A stretch of 64,000 bases of DNA from an uncultured Halieaceae bacterium (lineage in GTDB: Bacteria > Pseudomonadota > Gammaproteobacteria > Pseudomonadales > Halieaceae), in NCBI GenBank assembly GCA_938074045.1, contig CALJGI010000004.1, forward strand, positions 248,001-312,000, in the 5' to 3' direction. Shown here piece by piece: positions 10,251-19,023 of this stretch; position 1 is the stretch's first letter; the number at the start of each line of letters is the position of its first letter. A program made the position numbers and the translations under genes. The notes under the pieces are model-generated. The model worked only from the letters and a program-made list of their open reading frames with translations, was not told where the DNA came from and made no database searches.

Positions 10251-10754
10251 TCAGCCCTCCAGCTGGGCCTGCAATGCCGCATTTTTCTCCGCAATAGCAG
10301 CACCATTGGCGGCCCGCTCGGCCCGCAGCTTCACAGCTAACTCAGTGTCCGTTATAGCGATTATCTGCGCGGCGAGATAACCTGCGTTTTTAGCGCCAGC
10401 CTTACCAATCGCCACCGTGGCTACTGGGATTCCACCCGGCATTTGTACTGTCGAGAGCAGCGCGTCCAAGCCATCCAATGATGCATTGATGGGAATCCCA
10501 ATCACAGGTTTAACGGTATTCGCCGCAACCGCACCGGCCAGGTGTGCCGCCATACCCGCAGCCGCAACAAAAACAGCGCAACCGCGACTATCGGCATCGA
10601 GCACATAGTCGTGTGTTTCCTGTGGTGTGCGGTGGGCGGACGTAATTCTCGCCTCAAAGGGAATTTCGAGCTGACGCAGCACGTTGAAACAGCCTTCCAC
10701 GGCAGGTAAGTCAGAATCGGATCCCATTACTATTGCAACAAAGGGTTGGCCCAT
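10251..10754 (-). CDS. purE: N5-carboxyaminoimidazole ribonucleotide mutase
   Basis: About 167 residues; interconverts N5-CAIR and CAIR in purine synthesis. The class I PurE blocks are present: [12 protein letters not shown] at the start, ITSAHRTP (about residue 42, catalytic histidine) and the [12 protein letters not shown] segment (about 72). The ATG at 10754 has GGAG 9 nt upstream; the longer frame from 10781 adds nine unrelated residues. The usual partner purK is not next to it in this window. Confidence 0.96.
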   Translation of the reverse strand: MGQPFVAIVMGSDSDLPAVEGCFNVLRQLEIPFEARITSAHRTPQETHDYVLDADSRGCAVFVAAAGMAAHLAGAVAANTVKPVIGIPINASLDGLDALLSTVQMPGGIPVATVAIGKAGAKNAGYLAAQIIAITDTELAVKLRAERAANGAAIAEKNAALQAQLEG

Positions 10755-10884
10755 GGTTATGTACTCCAGCTGGGGCATCAATTGCCCGGATGATAATGTC
10801 AGGGGGCGGGAAATCTACCCAAGTTACAGCCCAATGACAAGTCCTGAGATAAGCAACTACCCTCGAGGGACACTCTCCCGGCTG

Positions 10885-11997
10885 TCAGCAACGCTGATAA
10901 CCCCCCGCCCTCTGCTCCAGAAATCCCTGCGCCTCGAGTTTTGCCAGAGCTGAAAGGAGCTCGTTAACCGGCAAACTCAGCTCGCCCGAAATCTCATCCA
11001 GCAATGATACTTCATAGCCCACCAGTGACAGCACGCTGCGCTCAAGCCATGACAGATCGTCGAGCACTGAGTCTCCCTCAGGGTTGTCGGGCGGGTCAAA
11101 CTTCAGCCAGTCAAATTCCCGGGCGATATCAGCAACACTTTCTACCAGCACCGCGCCATCGCGTAACAGATAGTGACAACCACGACTGCCATAGTTATAG
11201 ATCGATCCGGGAACTGCGAAGACCTCTCGACCCTGATCGGCGGCCAGCCGAGCGGTTATCAATGAGCCACTGGGCAGGGCAGCTTCAACGACCAACACAC
11301 CTTTGCTGAGGCCGCTGATGATACGGTTCCTGCGTGGGAAAGCCTGTCGCCGCGGGGGGCTGCCGTACGCACACTCACTCACAATCGTGCCCTGTACCAG
11401 AAGCTCCTCGGCAAGGTCCCGGTGTTGTGCCGGGTAACAAATGTCCAGGCCTGTGGCGACTACAGCTACGCTATTACCCTCAACAGAGAGGGCTCCCCGA
11501 TGCGCAGCACTATCAATCCCCCGTGCCAACCCACTGGTGATAGTAACCCCCATGACGGCCGCATGAGCTGATAACTCAAATGCAGTCCGTTTACCGGCAG
11601 AACTGGCCTTGCGACTGCCAACCACCCCCAACTGCGGGCTGCTCAACAGCTCAACTCGCCCACGTACAAAAAGCACTAGCGGGGGATCTGCAATTTCGCG
11701 CAAATAGGCCGGGTATTCCTCATCGGACCAACACAGCAGCTGATCATCGCTACCCTCCAACTGTCTGAGCTGACACTCAACGCTGCGCATAATCGCACTC
11801 GCCGACTTTCTACGCTGCCAATCATACAGCGCAACCGAGAGCTCCGGCGGCTCGCTTTTTAACCCCCACTCCTTGAGTGGAACTGATAAAAGCGCTTCGG
11901 GAGTGCTATGTTGTTCTAGCAGACGGAGAGCAGTGGAGTGCCGGAGACCCGGCATACTGATGAGCGCCAACCAGGCGCGCAGAACTTCTGAGGACAT
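10885..11997 (-). CDS. dprA: DNA-processing protein DprA (Smf)
   Basis: A 370-residue protein that loads RecA on incoming single-stranded DNA during natural transformation. Visible parts are an N-terminal SAM-like region (about residues 1-75), the Rossmann-like core with VVGSRKASSAGKRTA (about 128), SGLARGIDSAAHRGAL (about 158) and FPRRNRIISGLSKGVLVVEA (about 220), then a winged-helix C-terminus (about 305-370). All core motifs are intact. It lies between the LysM gene and purE, the usual gammaproteobacterial context. Confidence 0.95.
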   Translation of the reverse strand: MSSEVLRAWLALISMPGLRHSTALRLLEQHSTPEALLSVPLKEWGLKSEPPELSVALYDWQRRKSASAIMRSVECQLRQLEGSDDQLLCWSDEEYPAYLREIADPPLVLFVRGRVELLSSPQLGVVGSRKASSAGKRTAFELSAHAAVMGVTITSGLARGIDSAAHRGALSVEGNSVAVVATGLDICYPAQHRDLAEELLVQGTIVSECAYGSPPRRQAFPRRNRIISGLSKGVLVVEAALPSGSLITARLAADQGREVFAVPGSIYNYGSRGCHYLLRDGAVLVESVADIAREFDWLKFDPPDNPEGDSVLDDLSWLERSVLSLVGYEVSLLDEISGELSLPVNELLSALAKLEAQGFLEQRAGGYQRC

Positions 11998-12068
11998 GGT
12001 CTTCCCTGTTATGTCGTGACCGCAGCTTCCATGCTGCAGCTATATCCGGCGCTTTTATCGAGGTTGCG

Positions 12069-12102
12069 CGGCCCGACGCGCCAGTTTTTCGGGCCGGTTT
12101 TT
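12069..12102. terminator. Possible hairpin between the LysM gene and dprA
   Basis: An 8-bp perfect stem (CGGCCCGA at 12069-12076 with TCGGGCCG at 12089-12096) is followed on the plus strand by GTTTTT. The U-tract points rightwards, but the flanking genes are read leftwards, where no U-tract follows the stem. It may act as a weak terminator of leftward or antisense transcription or simply as a structured spacer. Confidence 0.3.
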
Positions 12103-12109
12103 AGCCATT

Positions 12110-13153
12110 CTACGGATTGCGAACGCGATCCATTATTGCCAGCGGGCGATCGCTTCTAAGAACGATGCCGTAGCTCATTTTTTCAAAGGTTCGAAATATC
12201 ATGACCAGCCCTGATCGGACTTCTGGCATTTGCACGGTGTCGCCCTTGATACGGTCAGTGATCACTTCGCCCGAACGATAAGTAGCCAGTACGTCGCCTA
12301 CCGCCAGTCCTTCGCGGCGGCCCTTGTTTATCGCCACCACGCTGAGTGGTCCAATCTGGCTCACACCGCCCTCTACCGCAATCATGAATCCCTCAACCTG
12401 ACTTTTTGGCGGTTTGGGGATAAACGTGGGACTTACGATCCGGTCTTCATCTCTAATCAAGCGATCGCCGAAGCGCACTTCCTCGACAACGCGGGTGCAC
12501 GCCAGGGTTGCCAGCTCACCTTCAAAGCTCTCCAGTCGCGCGCTACCGATGTCCATAGCCTGCAAACCCAGCACTTCATCTGTCTCGGGGTCAATGTAGA
12601 TACTGCCGCCACGGTAAATTCCAAGTGCACGCTCGCCGAGGTCAAACTCTCCCCGGGCGTAAAAATCATCGCCGACGCCGCTCAACAAGTGTCCGTCGGC
12701 CCCGGAGAGAACATAGGGAGCAGTCTCCAGCTCCTCAGGTTCCAGGACCCGGTGGTTGCGCAAGAAGGGTCGAATCTTATCCATGGGAATAGCTGGAATT
12801 GCGTCTTCCAACATCTCAATTCGCGTTGTTGGGGACAGTTTCACTGGACCACCACCTGCACCGACCGCCTCCGGATTGAAGACCAACCGAGGCTGACCAT
12901 CTATATAGACCAGGTGCAACTCGTCTCCTGGATAGATGAGGTGGGGGTTACGAACCTGGGGGTTGTAACTCCAGAGGTCCGGCCAATTCCAGGGCTTCTC
13001 TAGGAACATAGCGGAGATTTCCCACAAAGTATCGCCTTTTTTGACGATATATACCGTGGGGTGATCGCTCTTCAGCGCCAACTCATCGGCCTGGACCGCA
13101 GGTGTTGCGATGCACAGCATCAACACCGCCACGATCAGGAGTAATGTTCTCAT
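12110..13153 (-). CDS. Secreted LysM-domain protein
   Basis: A 347-residue protein with a clear signal peptide (residues 1-22, ending AVQADE) and one LysM domain at about residues 33-82 (VYIVKKGDTLWEISAMFL ... NPHLIYPGDELHL). The remaining 260 residues form a domain of unknown function that always accompanies this LysM type next to dprA. LysM binds peptidoglycan, so the protein is likely periplasmic and cell-wall attached. It is divergent from def and shares the 188-nt spacer with it. The precise role is not known. Confidence 0.9.
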   Translation of the reverse strand: MRTLLLIVAVLMLCIATPAVQADELALKSDHPTVYIVKKGDTLWEISAMFLEKPWNWPDLWSYNPQVRNPHLIYPGDELHLVYIDGQPRLVFNPEAVGAGGGPVKLSPTTRIEMLEDAIPAIPMDKIRPFLRNHRVLEPEELETAPYVLSGADGHLLSGVGDDFYARGEFDLGERALGIYRGGSIYIDPETDEVLGLQAMDIGSARLESFEGELATLACTRVVEEVRFGDRLIRDEDRIVSPTFIPKPPKSQVEGFMIAVEGGVSQIGPLSVVAINKGRREGLAVGDVLATYRSGEVITDRIKGDTVQMPEVRSGLVMIFRTFEKMSYGIVLRSDRPLAIMDRVRNP

Positions 13154-13235
13154 TTGTTGTTCTCCCTGAGCTCTTTCGGCCCGGCGTCAGCGTCCAGCTT
13201 GCGCCCAAATCCAGGCAATATCAACTACAGACCTG

Positions 13236-13241
13236 TATACT
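13236..13241 (+). promoter_or_regulatory. Candidate -10 element upstream of def
   Basis: TATACT with TG directly before it, about 100 nt upstream of def. No convincing -35 is present; the palindromic TATACTATA could serve either strand of this divergent spacer. Confidence 0.25.
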
Positions 13242-13341
13242 ATAGGCCAAGTTTGCCCCGCTAAAAATATTATTTTCATTACTTATATCATTATCTTACC
13301 AGCCCTTTTTGCTCGGGCACTAGAGGTTTCAAACGATTAGA

Positions 13342-13848
13342 ATGGCAATATTGGACATACTCGAGTTTCCAGACCCCCGATTGCGCACCAAGGCCAAACC
13401 GGTCACTGAGTTCGACAATGCACTAAAAACCCTGGTGGACAACATGCTGCAAACCATGTACGCAGCACCGGGCATCGGCCTTGCTGCAACCCAGGTAAAC
13501 GTGCACAGACGCATTCTGGTCATCGATGTCTCCGAATCACGAGACACGCCGATGGTCTTTATCAATCCAGAAATCGAAGTCATTGATCCCGCTGAGCACG
13601 AATACGATGAAGGCTGTCTCTCGGTGCCCGGTTTCTACGAAACGGTGGCACGGCCTGGCCTAGTGATGATAAAAGCCCAGGATGTTTCCAGCGAGCACTT
13701 CTCCCTGCAAGCAGATGGCCTGCTCGCTGTGTGCATCCAACATGAGATAGATCACCTAGAGGGCAAATTGTTTGTTGACTATCTGTCGCCCCTGAAACGG
13801 CAGAGAATTCGGAAAAAACTCGAAAAACAACATCGCCAACAAGCCTGA
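13342..13848 (+). CDS. def: Peptide deformylase
   Basis: A 168-residue metalloenzyme that removes the formyl group from nascent proteins. All three family motifs are present: GIGLAATQV (about residue 46), EGCLSVPG (about 91, metal-ligand cysteine) and QHEIDHLEG (about 133, HExxH with two metal histidines). It lies 3 nt before fmt, forming the classical def-fmt pair in which Fmt adds and Def removes the formyl group. Confidence 0.98.
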   Translation: MAILDILEFPDPRLRTKAKPVTEFDNALKTLVDNMLQTMYAAPGIGLAATQVNVHRRILVIDVSESRDTPMVFINPEIEVIDPAEHEYDEGCLSVPGFYETVARPGLVMIKAQDVSSEHFSLQADGLLAVCIQHEIDHLEGKLFVDYLSPLKRQRIRKKLEKQHRQQA

Positions 13849-13851
13849 TCC

Positions 13852-14799
13852 ATGATGCGCATCGTTTTTGCAGGCACTCCGGATTTTGCGGCGATACACC
13901 TGGAAGCGCTTACCGCGTTTCCTGAGGTGGATGTGGTCGGCGTATATACCCAGCCAGATCGCCGAGCTGGACGGGGACGAAAACTGCAACCCAGTGCCGT
14001 TAAAATACTGGCCGAAGCGCACAGCCTCCCGGTATATCAACCGGCAAGCCTAAGGGACACGGCCGCAGAATCAGAACTGCGAACATTGGCTCCCGATATT
14101 CTGATCGTTGTCGCGTACGGTTTGCTGCTCCCAAAAGCGATCCTGGACATCCCAACACTGGGGTGCATTAATGTGCACGCCTCTATGTTGCCGCGCTGGC
14201 GTGGCGCTGCTCCGGTACAGCGCGCCATCGAGGCCGGGGACACCGAGACGGGTATCACCATGATGTTGATGGACGCTGGTCTGGACACCGGTGCCATTCT
14301 TCTCCAGGCACCTTGTCCCATCCACCCCACAGATACCAGTGCCACCCTGTTCGACCGCTTGGCGCGCCTTGGGCCTGCACAATTGATAGCCGCCGTGACA
14401 GGGCTCTCAAATGGTACTCTCTCACCCCAACCACAGGACGATTCTTTGGCCACCTACGCACACAAAATCAACAAAACGGAAGCGCTCATCAACTGGGCTG
14501 ACAGCGCCAGGGCCCTTGATCGCCGCATTCGAAGTTTTAACCCTGCTCCCGTCTGCTACACCATGCTTAACGGCCAGCGTCTAAAAATTTGGGAATCACA
14601 GGCAGAGGAAGGCGACGGCATCCCCGGGCAAATCATTCAAGCAACTGATGGCAAGGTGGTGGTAGCTACCGGCAGTGGAGCACTCAGAATTGATCGCGCA
14701 CAGTTTCCTGGCGGCACAGCCAAGCCAGTGGGCGAATTACTCAACGCGCACAACAGCATGCTGCGCGAAGGTGTGGTTCTAGGCTCCGCCAGCACATGA
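13852..14799 (+). CDS. fmt: Methionyl-tRNA formyltransferase
   Basis: About 315 residues; transfers formyl from 10-formyl-THF to initiator Met-tRNA. The N-terminal catalytic domain shows RIVFAGTPDFAA, NVHASMLPRWRGAAPVQRAI (about residue 108, catalytic asparagine and histidine) and DTETGITMMLMDAGLDTG. The OB-like C-terminal domain (about 205-315) includes RIRSFNPAPVCYT. Two ATGs in tandem (13852 and 13855) are both possible. Its stop overlaps the rsmB start by 4 nt. Confidence 0.98.
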   Translation: MMRIVFAGTPDFAAIHLEALTAFPEVDVVGVYTQPDRRAGRGRKLQPSAVKILAEAHSLPVYQPASLRDTAAESELRTLAPDILIVVAYGLLLPKAILDIPTLGCINVHASMLPRWRGAAPVQRAIEAGDTETGITMMLMDAGLDTGAILLQAPCPIHPTDTSATLFDRLARLGPAQLIAAVTGLSNGTLSPQPQDDSLATYAHKINKTEALINWADSARALDRRIRSFNPAPVCYTMLNGQRLKIWESQAEEGDGIPGQIIQATDGKVVVATGSGALRIDRAQFPGGTAKPVGELLNAHNSMLREGVVLGSAST

Positions 14800-16115
14800 A
14801 TATTCGCACAGGAGCAAAGGTAAGAGCCTGTGCCGCTGAAGTAATCGCCGCGGTAGCAAGTGACGGACAGTCTCTCGACCGCTGTTTAGCCAAGGCCGCC
14901 CAGACTGTAGAACTTCGAGATAGAGCACTATTGTCTGAACTCTGTTATGGAACTCTAAGGGGCTACTTCCGCTACGACGCAATACTGAAACCCCTTCTCA
15001 AGAAACCGCTGAAACGCAAAGATGCGGACGTGCGGGCGCTGTTACTGCTGGGTTGTCATCAACTACTAGGTATGCGCACGGCTGATCATGCGGCGGTGAA
15101 TACGGTTGTTGAGTGTGCCGCAATCATCGGCAAACCCTGGGCGCGCGGGCTTCTTAATGCCATTCTTCGGGAAATTCAGCGCCAACGTGCTACCGTGGAG
15201 AGTTGTCTGCCAGTGGCCGGGGATGCTGGCATGCCGGAATGGCTTCACCGCACGTTGGTCGACTGCTGGCCCAGACACATGGATCAGATTGTCGGCGCCA
15301 GCAATGCGCACCCACCCATGTACCTTCGCGTTAACCCCATTCATCACACGGCCGATGAATATCTTATCTTACTCGGTGAAAGTGACATTGAAGCGGAACG
15401 CGTCGTGGGTCTAAGCCAAGCGCTACGTTTGGTAACACCGGTGAATGTGGATCTTCTGCCTGGATTTGACCATGGTTGGGTGAGCGTACAGGACGCTTCC
15501 GCACAGTTGGCGGCAGAACTACTCACCCCCGCCAGCGGTGAGCGGGTGCTAGACGCCTGCGCAGCGCCAGGTGGCAAAGCCTGTGGGCTGCTGGAAAAAT
15601 ACCCAGGAATTGATCTGACCTGTCTGGACAGCGACGAGGGACGCCTTACCCTGGTGCAGGAAAACCTTGAACGCGGCGAACTGAGCGCAGAGATCATCGC
15701 CGGTGACGCGTCGGATCCCGATACCTGGTGGAACGGGGAGTTGTTTGACCACATCCTGATTGACGCACCATGCAGCGGCACGGGTGTGATACGTAGACAC
15801 CCGGATATCCGATTGCTGCGTCGTGAGCAAGATATTAGAAAACTGAGCGCCCTGCAAAAGAGGATTCTACTCGGACTCTGGCCACTGTTACGCCCCGGGG
15901 GCACACTACTGTACGCCACCTGCTCCATCATACCAGCGGAAAACAGCGATAACGTGGTTGGAATTATCGAGTCATTACCCGGTGCCCGCGAGCAGAAGAT
16001 CCAGGCTGAGTGGGGTCAGGAACAGATCATTGGTCGCCAATTGCTGCCTGATCTCAACGCGGGGGATGGTTTCTTCTATGCACTGCTCACCAAAGCCTTA
16101 CAATCTGCGGACTAA
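14796..16115 (+). CDS. rsmB: 16S rRNA m5C967 methyltransferase
   Basis: A 439-residue protein with an N-terminal NusB-like RNA-binding domain (about residues 1-140) and a C-terminal Rossmann methyltransferase domain. The SAM site is DACAAPGGKACGLL (about residue 252); the two catalytic cysteines of the m5C family are in DAPCSGTGVIRRHPDI (about 326) and YATCSI (about 377). It overlaps fmt by 4 nt and precedes trkA, the usual order near the origin in this group. Confidence 0.97.
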   Translation: MNIRTGAKVRACAAEVIAAVASDGQSLDRCLAKAAQTVELRDRALLSELCYGTLRGYFRYDAILKPLLKKPLKRKDADVRALLLLGCHQLLGMRTADHAAVNTVVECAAIIGKPWARGLLNAILREIQRQRATVESCLPVAGDAGMPEWLHRTLVDCWPRHMDQIVGASNAHPPMYLRVNPIHHTADEYLILLGESDIEAERVVGLSQALRLVTPVNVDLLPGFDHGWVSVQDASAQLAAELLTPASGERVLDACAAPGGKACGLLEKYPGIDLTCLDSDEGRLTLVQENLERGELSAEIIAGDASDPDTWWNGELFDHILIDAPCSGTGVIRRHPDIRLLRREQDIRKLSALQKRILLGLWPLLRPGGTLLYATCSIIPAENSDNVVGIIESLPGAREQKIQAEWGQEQIIGRQLLPDLNAGDGFFYALLTKALQSAD

Positions 16116-16157
16116 TTCATTATTGTGCTCAACTGGGCACATGATAGACAACAGACC

Positions 16158-17531
16158 ATGAAAATCATCATCCTCGGTGCCGGCCAGGTTGGGGGAACCC
16201 TTGCCGATCACCTCGCCCTGGAGAAGAACGATGTCACCGTGGTAGACATCAACGCCGAGGTATTGCGCGAACTTCAGGATCGACTGGACATTCAGACCGT
16301 TACTGGCGCCGCCTCCCACCCAGACGTTCTGCGCGAAGCCGGTGCTGAAGACGCCGACTTGCTGGTCGCCGTCACAAATAGTGACGAGATCAACATGATG
16401 GCTTGCCAAATCGCGCACACCATATTCAATACGCCTACAAAAATCTCACGCATTCGATCCCAGGGCTATCTGAAACACCCGGATATGTTCACCGCTAATC
16501 AAATACCGGTGGATGTGATTATCGGTCCCGAGCAACTGGTGACAGAAAGTATAAAACGTCTGATTGATAACCCGGGCGCATTGCAGGTACTGGATTTTGC
16601 CGATGGTAGAGCGCAGCTGGTGGCGGTCCGCGCTTACTATGGTGGGCCCATGGTCGGACAGGAACTGCAACAAATTCGCAGCCATATGCCTAAAGTTGAT
16701 ACGAGGGTAGCCGCCATTTTTCGTCGCGACCGTCCCATCATACCGGAAGGCACAACCGTTGTAGAGGCTGACGACGAGGTGTTCTTTATCGCCGCACGCG
16801 ACAATATCCGAGCGGTGATGTCCGAAATGCGGCGCCTGGACAAACCCTATAAAAATGTCGTCATCGCCGGTGGTGGCAATATCGGGGCAAATCTGGCCGG
16901 TCGGCTGGAATCCAACTATCGCGTGAAAATTATTGAACGCGATTACTCAAGATGCCGCAATCTCAGCGAGGGGTTGCGGCACACGATTGTCTTGCACGGC
17001 AGCGCCTCTGACCATGAATTGCTGGGTGCCGAAAACATCGAGGACACTGATGTCTTTTGCGCGCTGACCAACGACGATGAAGCCAACATAATGTCCTCAT
17101 TGCTTGCCAAGCGAATGGGGGCACACAAAGTCATAACCCTGATCACCAACCCGGCTTATGTGGACCTGGTTCAGGGGGGAGAAATAGATATCGCTCTGTC
17201 TCCCCAGCAAATCACGCTCGGTAGCTTGTTGACCCATGTTCGCCGCGGAGATATTTCCAATGTTCACTCACTGCGCCGGGGTGCGGCAGAGGCTATTGAA
17301 GTGATCGCCCATGGAGATGAGGATTCATCAAAAGTGGTGGGTCGGCGCCTGGACGAAATAAAATTGCCGGACGGTGTCACCATTGGCGCGATTGTCCGCA
17401 AGGACGAGGTCCTTATCGCCCACAGCCATATCGTGGTACAGAGTGATGATCACGTGATCCTGTTTCTGGTGGACAAAGACCAGATTTCCTCCATCGAGCA
17501 GCTGTTCTCGGTGGAGTTCAGTTTTTTCTAG
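16158..17531 (+). CDS. trkA: Trk potassium uptake regulatory subunit TrkA
   Basis: About 457 residues comprising two tandem RCK units, each a Rossmann NAD-binding domain plus a TrkA_C domain. Dinucleotide sites are [13 protein letters not shown] at the start and [14 protein letters not shown] at about residue 235. TrkA is the cytoplasmic ring that gates the membrane subunit TrkH in response to nucleotides. The ATG at 16158 begins directly with the Rossmann strand; the frame extends 11 codons upstream without family character. trkH follows after 15 nt, so both halves of the transporter are made together. Confidence 0.97.
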   Translation: MKIIILGAGQVGGTLADHLALEKNDVTVVDINAEVLRELQDRLDIQTVTGAASHPDVLREAGAEDADLLVAVTNSDEINMMACQIAHTIFNTPTKISRIRSQGYLKHPDMFTANQIPVDVIIGPEQLVTESIKRLIDNPGALQVLDFADGRAQLVAVRAYYGGPMVGQELQQIRSHMPKVDTRVAAIFRRDRPIIPEGTTVVEADDEVFFIAARDNIRAVMSEMRRLDKPYKNVVIAGGGNIGANLAGRLESNYRVKIIERDYSRCRNLSEGLRHTIVLHGSASDHELLGAENIEDTDVFCALTNDDEANIMSSLLAKRMGAHKVITLITNPAYVDLVQGGEIDIALSPQQITLGSLLTHVRRGDISNVHSLRRGAAEAIEVIAHGDEDSSKVVGRRLDEIKLPDGVTIGAIVRKDEVLIAHSHIVVQSDDHVILFLVDKDQISSIEQLFSVEFSFF

Positions 17532-17546
17532 CGCCGCAGATCCGCC

Positions 17547-18995
17547 GTGCATATTTCTATTACGTTTCGCATCCTGGGCATACTGCTCATGCTGTTCAGC
17601 CTGACTCTGATCGCCCCCCTGGTGATTTCTCTGCTGGATGGGGACGGGGCTGCCATAGGTTTTATTACGGCGCTCGCGATTACGTTACTCTCTGGGCTAC
17701 TGATGTGGCTGCCCGTGCGAAACAGCCGACACGAGTTACGCATTCGAGACGGGTTTTTGATTACCGCGATGTTCTGGACTGTTCTGGGGCTGTTTGGTGC
17801 CTTGCCCTTTGCACTTGCCAGCGACCCCCACCTGTCGCCAACTGACTCGATTTTCGAATCAATCTCCGGATTAACAACCACCGGCGCCACCGTTATTTCC
17901 GGAATTGATCACCTGCCCCGGTCAATTTTGTTTTACCGGCAACAACTACAGTGGCTGGGTGGTATCGGAATCATCGTCATCGCCGTGGCGATACTGCCAA
18001 TGCTCGGCATCGGTGGCATGCAACTGTACCGGGCAGAAACCCCAGGGCCCTCCAAAACTAACAAGCTTACTCCGCGGATAACGGAAACTGCCAAGGCACT
18101 CTTTACTGTCTATCTGTTTTTAACTGTCGCCTGCGCTCTAAGCTACTTCCTGGCGGGAATGAGTGGGTTTGATGCCGTCTGTCACGCATTTTCAACCGTG
18201 GCCATCGGCGGCTTTTCTACTCACGATGCCAGCATTGGCTATTTTAAGGACGACACCATTGTCATCCTAGCCACGTTATTCATGGTTATCAGCGCAATCA
18301 ATTTCGGCCTCCATTTTACAGCCTGGCGCTCTCATTCGGCCGGTGTCTACTTCCGTGATTCAGAGACAAAGTTTTTCTGCAGTGTGTTGCTGATTGGTAT
18401 TATCCTGTGTTGTGGTGTTTTGGTTTACAGCGGGGAGTACAACACCTATAACGGCATCGTACACGGACTGTTTCAGGCCGTGTCTCTGACTACAACCACC
18501 GGATTCTCTACAGCCAATTTTTCTGTCTGGCCCAGTTTTCTCCCACTGTTGCTGATTATGCTGTCCTTTATGGGTGGATGTGTGGGCTCCACAGGTGGTG
18601 GGATCAAGGCCATGCGGTTGATGCTTATCTATAAGCAGGGCTTGCGAGAGTTAAAGCAGTTGGTCCATCCTAATGCGGTGATTCCACTGAAAGTAGGGTC
18701 GCGGCGGGTGGAAGCACAGGTGGTTAGCGCCGTCTGGAGCTTTTTTGCCGTTTATATGGCAACACTGATTATTATCTGGTTGCTACTGATGGCGACCGGC
18801 CTCGATATCGTTACCGCATTTTCCAGTGTGGCTGCTGCGCTGAACAATCTGGGTCCGGGTCTGGGGGAGGTGTCCGCAAACTATGGCGGCATCACCAGCC
18901 CGGCCAAGTGGCTGCTGTGTGTTGCGATGTTACTCGGCCGACTGGAGATATTTACCCTGCTGGTATTGTTCACGCCGATGTTCTGGCGACCATAG
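17547..18995 (+). CDS. trkH: Trk potassium uptake membrane subunit TrkH
   Basis: A 482-residue membrane protein with four pore-loop repeats, each with a selectivity-filter segment: SGLTTTGATV (about residue 108), FSTVAIGGFST (about 217), SLTTTTGFST (about 312) and SSVAAALNNLGPGL (about 427). It conducts K+ and partners with TrkA upstream. GTG start at 17547. Its 3' end faces the convergent adenylate cyclase gene with 28 nt between and no visible terminator hairpin. Confidence 0.97.
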   Translation: MHISITFRILGILLMLFSLTLIAPLVISLLDGDGAAIGFITALAITLLSGLLMWLPVRNSRHELRIRDGFLITAMFWTVLGLFGALPFALASDPHLSPTDSIFESISGLTTTGATVISGIDHLPRSILFYRQQLQWLGGIGIIVIAVAILPMLGIGGMQLYRAETPGPSKTNKLTPRITETAKALFTVYLFLTVACALSYFLAGMSGFDAVCHAFSTVAIGGFSTHDASIGYFKDDTIVILATLFMVISAINFGLHFTAWRSHSAGVYFRDSETKFFCSVLLIGIILCCGVLVYSGEYNTYNGIVHGLFQAVSLTTTTGFSTANFSVWPSFLPLLLIMLSFMGGCVGSTGGGIKAMRLMLIYKQGLRELKQLVHPNAVIPLKVGSRRVEAQVVSAVWSFFAVYMATLIIIWLLLMATGLDIVTAFSSVAAALNNLGPGLGEVSANYGGITSPAKWLLCVAMLLGRLEIFTLLVLFTPMFWRP

Positions 18996-19023
18996 GGTTT
19001 CTTACACTCACCCAGGCTGGTCC